In this document: positions 5,715 through 10,046 of the stretch, in pieces | Layout of the letters: each line of letters starts with the position of its first letter | Numbering within the stretch: the first letter of the stretch is position 1 | Assembly: GCA_016210825.1 (NCBI GenBank) | Contig: JACQTM010000322.1 | Coordinates: 1 to 10,046, forward strand | Source of the DNA: Hyphomicrobiales bacterium | GTDB lineage: Bacteria > Pseudomonadota > Alphaproteobacteria > Rhizobiales > Xanthobacteraceae | Length of the DNA stretch: 10,046 nucleotides | Reading direction: 5' to 3' | Made by a program: the position numbers and the translations under genes | Notes under the pieces: model-generated | Told to the model about the DNA's origin: nothing | Database searches by the model: none | The model's input: the letters and a program-made list of their open reading frames with translations, nothing else

Positions 5715-7169
5715 GTGCCGGTTAAACCGCTGAGCTTCATTCATGCCGCAAGGCCCCAGCCGGCTACTACGACACCAAACCGGACGAGCCGACGTTTTAT
5801 TCGCAGGGGAATCGTTTTTGCTGCTGTCATTGGCTTGGCCATCTTTCCCGACGCGGCGCTGGCGGCAACGGAGATCGCACAGACCGAAGGCCCGAGTGTT
5901 CTCGGCATTCCATTTGATTTTATCCTTTTCGGGTTGACCCTGCTCGGCGTCGCGCTTTTCCATCACCATACGCTACAGGTCGCGCTGACGGGCCTCGCCG
6001 CGATCACACTCTACAAACTTGCATTTACCGGTTTCAAGTTCGACAGCGGCATCGCCGGGCTTGCGCTACACATGCAGCATGAATGGGTGATCCTCGCCAA
6101 CCTGTTCCTGCTGTTGATGGGTTTTGCGCTGCTCTCGCGGCACTTTGAATCGAGCCGCGTTCCCGATGAGATGCCGGCCTTTCTTCCCGACGACTGGAAG
6201 GGCGGATTCGCGTTGCTCGTCATCGTCGCCGTGCTCTCAAGTTTCCTCGACAACATCGCAGCGGCGCTCATCGGCGGAACAATGGCGCGGCATGTGTTCC
6301 GCGGAAAGATTCACATCGGCTATCTCGCCGCGATTGTCGCGGCCTCCAATGCCGGCGGCGCCGGCAGCGTCGTCGGCGACACGACCACGACAATGATGTG
6401 GATCGACGGCGTAAGCCCGCTAAGCGTGCTGGAAGCGTTCGTCGCGGCCGCCGTCGCGATCGCGATCTTCGGCATCCCCGCCGCCCTGCAGCAGCACCGT
6501 CACTCACCGATCGTGAAAAATCCGCCGCGCCGCCTGCACATCGAATGGGTACGCGTCGTGATCGTTGCACTCATTCTCGTTGTTGCAATTCTTTCCAACG
6601 TCATCGCCAATCTGAAATACCCCGCCTTACTCGACATCATTCCGGTGATCGGCCTGTCCGTGTGGGCGGTGATCCTGCTCACCGCGCCGGTGCGGCAGCC
6701 GGACTGGAAGGTGATGCCGGAGACCTTCAAGGGCACGATCTTCCTCCTCTCGCTCGTGACCTGCGCCTCGATGATGCCGGTGGAGAAATTGCCGGCCGCA
6801 TCATGGCAGACTGCATTCGGCCTCGGCTTCGTTTCCGCCGTGTTCGACAATATTCCGCTCACCGCGCTGGCGCTCAAGCAGGGCGGCTACGATTGGGGCT
6901 TCCTCGCCTATGCGGTTGGTTTCGGCGGATCGATGATCTGGTTCGGCTCATCGGCCGGTGTCGCACTATCCAACATGTATCCGGAAGCGAAATCGGTCGG
7001 CCTCTGGCTGCGCCACGGCTGGCATGTGGCGATCGCCTACGTCATCAGTTTCTTTGTCATGCTCGCGATCTTGGGCTGGCACCCCGACGCCCCGCACAAG
7101 AAGCGCGTCGAGGCGCCGCGGGCCACAATCGCCGCAATGGCGTTATCGCTTCCGCCAGAAACGCCTTAG
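5715..7169 (+). CDS. nhaD: NhaD-like Na+/H+ antiporter (ion transporter superfamily)
   Basis: Inner-membrane cation/proton antiporter of 484 residues, probably exporting Na+ (or Li+) in exchange for protons. After a basic N-terminus (TSRRFIRRG) a hydrophobic stretch ending DAALAA (about 46-51) looks like a cleavable signal peptide; about eleven to twelve membrane segments follow. NhaD hallmarks are SSFLDNIAAALIGG (175-188), ASNAGGAGSVVGDTTTTMMW (210-229) and, in the second half, SAVFDNIPLTAL (374-385). The paired FLDN/VFDN motifs with a GDTTT loop are typical of this family and should line the ion path. GTG 5715 is the start because of the AGGAGG in front of it. The gene runs tail to tail into another antiporter and overlaps its stop codon by four bases. 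NhaD is the best match; a broader ArsB/CitMHS-type permease is the alternative. Confidence 0.85.
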   Translation: MPVKPLSFIHAARPQPATTTPNRTSRRFIRRGIVFAAVIGLAIFPDAALAATEIAQTEGPSVLGIPFDFILFGLTLLGVALFHHHTLQVALTGLAAITLYKLAFTGFKFDSGIAGLALHMQHEWVILANLFLLLMGFALLSRHFESSRVPDEMPAFLPDDWKGGFALLVIVAVLSSFLDNIAAALIGGTMARHVFRGKIHIGYLAAIVAASNAGGAGSVVGDTTTTMMWIDGVSPLSVLEAFVAAAVAIAIFGIPAALQQHRHSPIVKNPPRRLHIEWVRVVIVALILVVAILSNVIANLKYPALLDIIPVIGLSVWAVILLTAPVRQPDWKVMPETFKGTIFLLSLVTCASMMPVEKLPAASWQTAFGLGFVSAVFDNIPLTALALKQGGYDWGFLAYAVGFGGSMIWFGSSAGVALSNMYPEAKSVGLWLRHGWHVAIAYVISFFVMLAILGWHPDAPHKKRVEAPRATIAAMALSLPPETP

Positions 7170-8617
7170 TCGAATTCGAGAATGGGCGTGATCGGAAGTA
7201 GCGTCAGCAGCAGGAACAGCGGCACCAGCACGAGGGACGCCCAGAACAGATAGCCGAAGAAGCTCGGCATCCTGATGCCGCGCTCCTGGGCGATGGCATA
7301 GACCATGAAATTCGGCGCGTTGCCGATATAGGTGAGCGCGCCCATATACACCGCTCCCATCGAAATCCCGGCCAGCGTCCCGGCAAGCGGACCCATAAGC
7401 GCTTGCGGATCACCTCCCGCCAGCTCGAAGAAAACGAGATAGGTCGGCGCATTGTCGAGAAACGCCGAAAGCAATCCGGTGAGCCAGAAATAGGCGACCT
7501 GGTGCGGCGAGCCGTCGCCGCGGGTCACCGCCTCGAGCAGGATCGCGAATAATCCGGCGCGGCCGGCCTGCAGCATCGCCAGCACCGGGACGACGGCGAT
7601 AAAGATTCCAGCGAACAAGATTGCCACTTCGCGGATCGGCTCGAAGGTGAAGCCATTTGCCGCGCGATGCTCATCCCTGGTCAGCCACAGCGACAGCAGC
7701 GCGATGACCATCAGCATGCCGTCGCGCGCAACATCCTGCAAAGCCACCTGCGTGCCGAGGATCGACAAGACCAGTCCGGGCCGCCAGACCGCCGACATCA
7801 AGATCACGCCGATTATGCCGGCGATCAGCGGCAGATTGACAAGGCCGGAGACGCGCAAGCGGCCCGTGGGTGCCTCGTCCTCGCGCCGGACGTCCTCGCG
7901 GCGCGATAGCACAAGATCGAGGACGAAAAAGATGACGAGCACCGCGCCCGCCATCAGGATGGTTTGCAGCCAGATGTGCCGTGCGGTCCAGAAGAAATCG
8001 ATCCCGCGCAGGAAGCCGACGAAGAGCGGCGGATCGCCGAGCGGGGTGAGCGCGCCGCCGACATTGGCGACGAGGATGATGAAGAAGACGATGACATGCG
8101 TGTTGTGCCGGCGGCCCGCATTGGCGCGAATCATCGGCCGGATCAGGATCATCGCCGCGCCGGTGGTGCCGACGACGCTGGCGATCAGCGTGCCGAATGC
8201 GAGCATCGTGAAATTGATCGCCGGCGTTCCGCGCAATGTGCCGGTGACGAGGATTCCGCCGGCCACGGTGTAGAGCGCGAAGAGCAACACGATGAAGCTC
8301 AGATACTCGCCGAGCACCGCATGCACGAGTGCCGCGCCGGCGGCGGGAACGCCGTGGACCACGGCGATCGGCGCGAGCGCGAGTAGTGCCCAGAACGCGG
8401 CGAACTTACCGTAATGGTGGTGCCAGACACTGGCGAACAGCAGCGGGCCAAGCGCGATCGTCAGCAGCAGGCCGGCGAAGGGAATAATCCACGGCCAGGT
8501 CATCGTAGCGCCATCGAGCGCCACGGCCGCGCGCGCCGGCGCGGGCAAGGCCGTTGCCGCGACGACGAGGACTATAACCGCAATGGTCCGCGCGATGGCC
8601 CGACCGGATGCCGCCAT
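7166..8617 (-). CDS. Sodium:proton antiporter of the CitMHS_2/NhaD-like group
   Basis: Membrane transporter of 483 residues in the ion transporter superfamily, of the type usually annotated as sodium:proton antiporter or putative citrate transporter. An N-terminal hydrophobic stretch (11-30) ends in PAPARA-AV, a plausible signal peptidase site. About eleven membrane helices follow. Key motifs are SVVGTTGAAMILIRPMI (147-163), NVGGALTPLGDPPLFVGFL (185-203), SAFLDNAPTYLVF (384-396) and YIGNAPNFMV (430-439). The two half-motifs, GDPP and FLDNAP, correspond in layout to those of the NhaD-like neighbour, but overall similarity looks low, so this is not a recent duplicate. ATG 8617 gives the compact signal sequence; the upstream extension to 8851 is arginine-rich and overlaps the cyclase gene in another frame, so I rejected it. 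No strong Shine-Dalgarno is seen. It lies 94 bases behind the cyclase on the same strand. Family is fairly sure, substrate uncertain. Confidence 0.82.
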   Translation of the reverse strand: MAASGRAIARTIAVIVLVVAATALPAPARAAVALDGATMTWPWIIPFAGLLLTIALGPLLFASVWHHHYGKFAAFWALLALAPIAVVHGVPAAGAALVHAVLGEYLSFIVLLFALYTVAGGILVTGTLRGTPAINFTMLAFGTLIASVVGTTGAAMILIRPMIRANAGRRHNTHVIVFFIILVANVGGALTPLGDPPLFVGFLRGIDFFWTARHIWLQTILMAGAVLVIFFVLDLVLSRREDVRREDEAPTGRLRVSGLVNLPLIAGIIGVILMSAVWRPGLVLSILGTQVALQDVARDGMLMVIALLSLWLTRDEHRAANGFTFEPIREVAILFAGIFIAVVPVLAMLQAGRAGLFAILLEAVTRGDGSPHQVAYFWLTGLLSAFLDNAPTYLVFFELAGGDPQALMGPLAGTLAGISMGAVYMGALTYIGNAPNFMVYAIAQERGIRMPSFFGYLFWASLVLVPLFLLLTLLPITPILEFD

Positions 8618-8657
8618 CCGCGCACTATACCCGGATCGCTCCAGGTTGATGCGCCGA

Positions 8658-8674
8658 GGGAATATTTGATTCCC
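8658..8674. promoter_or_regulatory. Inverted repeat upstream of the minus-strand antiporter
   Basis: GGGAAT (8658-8663) and ATTCCC (8669-8674) are perfectly complementary around a five-base loop. It lies about 40 bases upstream of the antiporter start, in the 94-base gap behind the cyclase. A possible operator; there is no T-run to make it a terminator. Confidence 0.3.
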
Positions 8675-8711
8675 ATCGTCGCAAAGGATGGCGGGCAGGG
8701 ATACGGGAGCG

Positions 8712-9971
8712 TCAGGCGGCGCTCTGCGCCGCCACCGCGTTCGTCGCCGGCGTCCTGATCTCGTGGCGGCGAAAGAGTTCGAGCGAGGCGATCTCGGTGC
8801 GGTTGCGGCCGCGTTCCTTGGCGTAATAGAGCGCTTGGTCGGCTTGGGCAAGCAGCGTCGGCATGTCGGTCAATCCATCCTCGCTGAACACAAGTCCGAT
8901 ACTGACCGTGGCGCCGACCGGTCGCCCTTCGACCGATGACGTGATTTCGGAGAATGCGGAGCGAATCAACTCGGCGACGGCAAGCGCCCGTTCGCGTCCG
9001 ACGTCGTAGATCACAGCGGCGAATTCCTCGCCGCCCAGGCGGCCGACGAAGTCACACGGCCGCATCGCCGAGCTCGCAGTCTGAGCGAAGATCTGCAGCA
9101 CCCGGTCGCCAATGGCGTGACCGAAACGATCGTTGATCGACTTGAAATGATCGAGATCGATCAGCAGCACCGCCACCGGATGGGCATCGCCGCGCCGGGC
9201 GAATTGCGCGGCCTCCTCCAGGAATGCGCGCCGATTGGCGATCCCGGTCAGCGGATCGATCAAGGAAGCGGTCCGGTGGCGAAATTCCGTGCGCTCCTTG
9301 GCCATGGCGAGAAGGATGAAGGCGATGGCGATGGTGAACAGCAGCGCCTCGAAGCTCAGCACGGTCATCCAAACGCTTTCGAAGACCTGATTGTCGGGTG
9401 TCCAAGGCAGCATCATCGAGATCGGCGTGCGCAGCAGGAACAGCGCGCCGTGAGCGAACAACATGAAAACCGCCGGCCAGCGCGAGACAAGCGGCTCTTC
9501 GCGGCCGCGCCAGAATTCGTATGCCGTCATCCATGTATAGGCGGTGATGATGCCGGAGCTAAGCAGTACGCGAGCGTCGATGGATTCGGCAATGATGGGA
9601 ATGCGGCATGCGAACAGCCACAGAATCGCGCCGCCAAACAGAAATAGGTATTTCGGCGAACGGCCGTCGAACACGCGCGCGCCGTTCCAGGTCACGGCGA
9701 ATGCCGTAAATAACATGGCGTTGGAGAGATCGTTGGAAATGAATTCGGGGAAGGCGCCGTAAAGGCCAAAAGTAACGACAGACGCGGCACGCAGTAGATG
9801 CGCGCATCCCCACCAAGCCACTGCACAAATGCTTGCGTTCTGGGCCCACGCGAACAGCAACAGCAGGCCAAGCATCGCCTCGACGTAGATCGTGACCTGA
9901 AAGAGCGTATTGACGTCGAGACCCATCGACCCCCACCGAAGGAAGACGTCCATTACGGACTGCGTTGCCAT
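8712..9971 (-). CDS. Membrane diguanylate cyclase (seven hydrophobic helices + GGDEF)
   Basis: Makes the second messenger c-di-GMP from two GTP. The protein has 419 residues. Seven hydrophobic segments fill about residues 24-223 and form a membrane sensor of unknown ligand; no PAS, HAMP or EAL domain is seen. The GGDEF domain starts at DPLTGIANRRAF (239-250), continues with LLIDLDHFKSINDRFGHAIGD (about 269-289), and has the active site RLGGEEF with GGEEF at 313-317. RPCD (304-307), five residues before GGEEF, is an RxxD inhibitory site, so product feedback is expected. The domain ends near ALYYAKERGRNR. The active-site residues are intact. I chose ATG 9971 with GAGG 8 bases upstream; a TTG at 9992 would add seven residues. 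A GC-rich hairpin overlaps its last codons. The antiporter gene follows downstream on the same strand and may share the message. Confidence 0.93.
   Translation of the reverse strand: MATQSVMDVFLRWGSMGLDVNTLFQVTIYVEAMLGLLLLFAWAQNASICAVAWWGCAHLLRAASVVTFGLYGAFPEFISNDLSNAMLFTAFAVTWNGARVFDGRSPKYLFLFGGAILWLFACRIPIIAESIDARVLLSSGIITAYTWMTAYEFWRGREEPLVSRWPAVFMLFAHGALFLLRTPISMMLPWTPDNQVFESVWMTVLSFEALLFTIAIAFILLAMAKERTEFRHRTASLIDPLTGIANRRAFLEEAAQFARRGDAHPVAVLLIDLDHFKSINDRFGHAIGDRVLQIFAQTASSAMRPCDFVGRLGGEEFAAVIYDVGRERALAVAELIRSAFSEITSSVEGRPVGATVSIGLVFSEDGLTDMPTLLAQADQALYYAKERGRNRTEIASLELFRRHEIRTPATNAVAAQSAA
8715..8733 (-). other. Strong GC hairpin over the last codons of the cyclase gene
   Basis: GGCGGCG (8715-8721) and CGCCGCC (8727-8733) pair perfectly around a five-base loop, directly before the stop codon at 8714-8712. 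No T-run follows, so it is not a classical terminator. It could stabilise the 3' end of the cyclase message or lower read-through into the antiporter gene. The encoded AAQSAA tail is alanine-rich and such codons easily make hairpins by chance. Confidence 0.35.
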
Positions 9972-10046
9972 TTTCTTCGCCTCGGGGTGCAAACTATCGC
10001 CCAGGCGGCAAAAAATACGTGAATGGGTCTGGATTGGCTCGGCAAA

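Noticed and set aside
6398..7201. Plus-strand open frame of 267 codons in another frame of the NhaD-like gene
   Set aside because: Arg-rich shadow of the antiporter, no motif or convincing start.
8618..8851. N-terminal extension of the minus-strand antiporter up to 8851
   Set aside because: The extra 78 residues are Arg/Pro-rich, would overlap the cyclase gene, and would bury the signal peptide that starts at 8617.
9926..9992. Alternative starts of the cyclase (TTG 9992, ATG 9953, ATG 9926)
   Set aside because: ATG 9971 has the best-placed GAGG; the others lack a site or shorten the region before the first helix, though TTG 9992 cannot be excluded.
10013..10046. Possible start of another plus-strand gene (GTG or ATG reading MGLDWLGK)
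   Set aside because: Only eight or so codons before the window ends and no clear ribosome-binding site; cannot be supported.
1..10046. CRISPR array, toxin-antitoxin pair, phage or defence genes
   Set aside because: No regularly spaced repeats and no matching protein motifs on either strand; the window is filled by recognisable housekeeping and transport genes.

Overview
The window looks like chromosomal DNA from an alphaproteobacterium, most likely of the order Hyphomicrobiales (Rhizobiales). The grounds are the high GC content; a PopZ/DUF2497 protein, which is essentially an alphaproteobacterial family; the run pcm-like, tolC, popZ, valS on one strand; and intergenic palindromes and a repeat of types I remember from rhizobial genomes. 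No genus can be assigned from what is visible.

Left part (1-4974). On the minus strand, reading right to left, are a protein-L-isoaspartate methyltransferase-like gene, a TolC-type outer membrane efflux protein, a PopZ-like polar organising protein and the N-terminal 78 codons of valyl-tRNA synthetase, which runs off the window. A plus-strand MFS exporter gene (461-1681) lies between popZ and valS. Between valS and the exporter is an unusual cluster of four perfect or near-perfect hairpins (304-492), and the only usable start codon of the exporter sits inside that cluster.

Middle (5070-5714). Two tRNA genes on the plus strand, tRNA-Cys(GCA) and tRNA-Asn(GTT), each have a plausible sigma70-type promoter of their own. 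Between them is a GC-rich inverted-repeat element, and after them comes a short piece of a dispersed repeat of rhizobial type.

Right part (5715-10046). Two ion-transporter-superfamily antiporters, an NhaD-like one on the plus strand and a CitMHS_2/NhaD-like one on the minus strand, face each other tail to tail and overlap by four bases at their stop codons. Behind the minus-strand antiporter, on the same strand, is a seven-helix membrane diguanylate cyclase with intact GGEEF and RxxD sites. The 94-base gap would allow the cyclase and the antiporter to share a transcript.

Functionally the window is mostly housekeeping: translation (valS, two tRNAs), pole organisation (popZ), envelope export (tolC, MFS), cation/proton balance (two antiporters) and c-di-GMP signalling. 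I see no CRISPR array, transposase, integrase, phage gene or recognisable defence system. The most noteworthy items are the hairpin cluster that donates a start codon, the methyltransferase-like protein lacking the usual TISQP catalytic segment, and the antiporter pair with overlapping stops.
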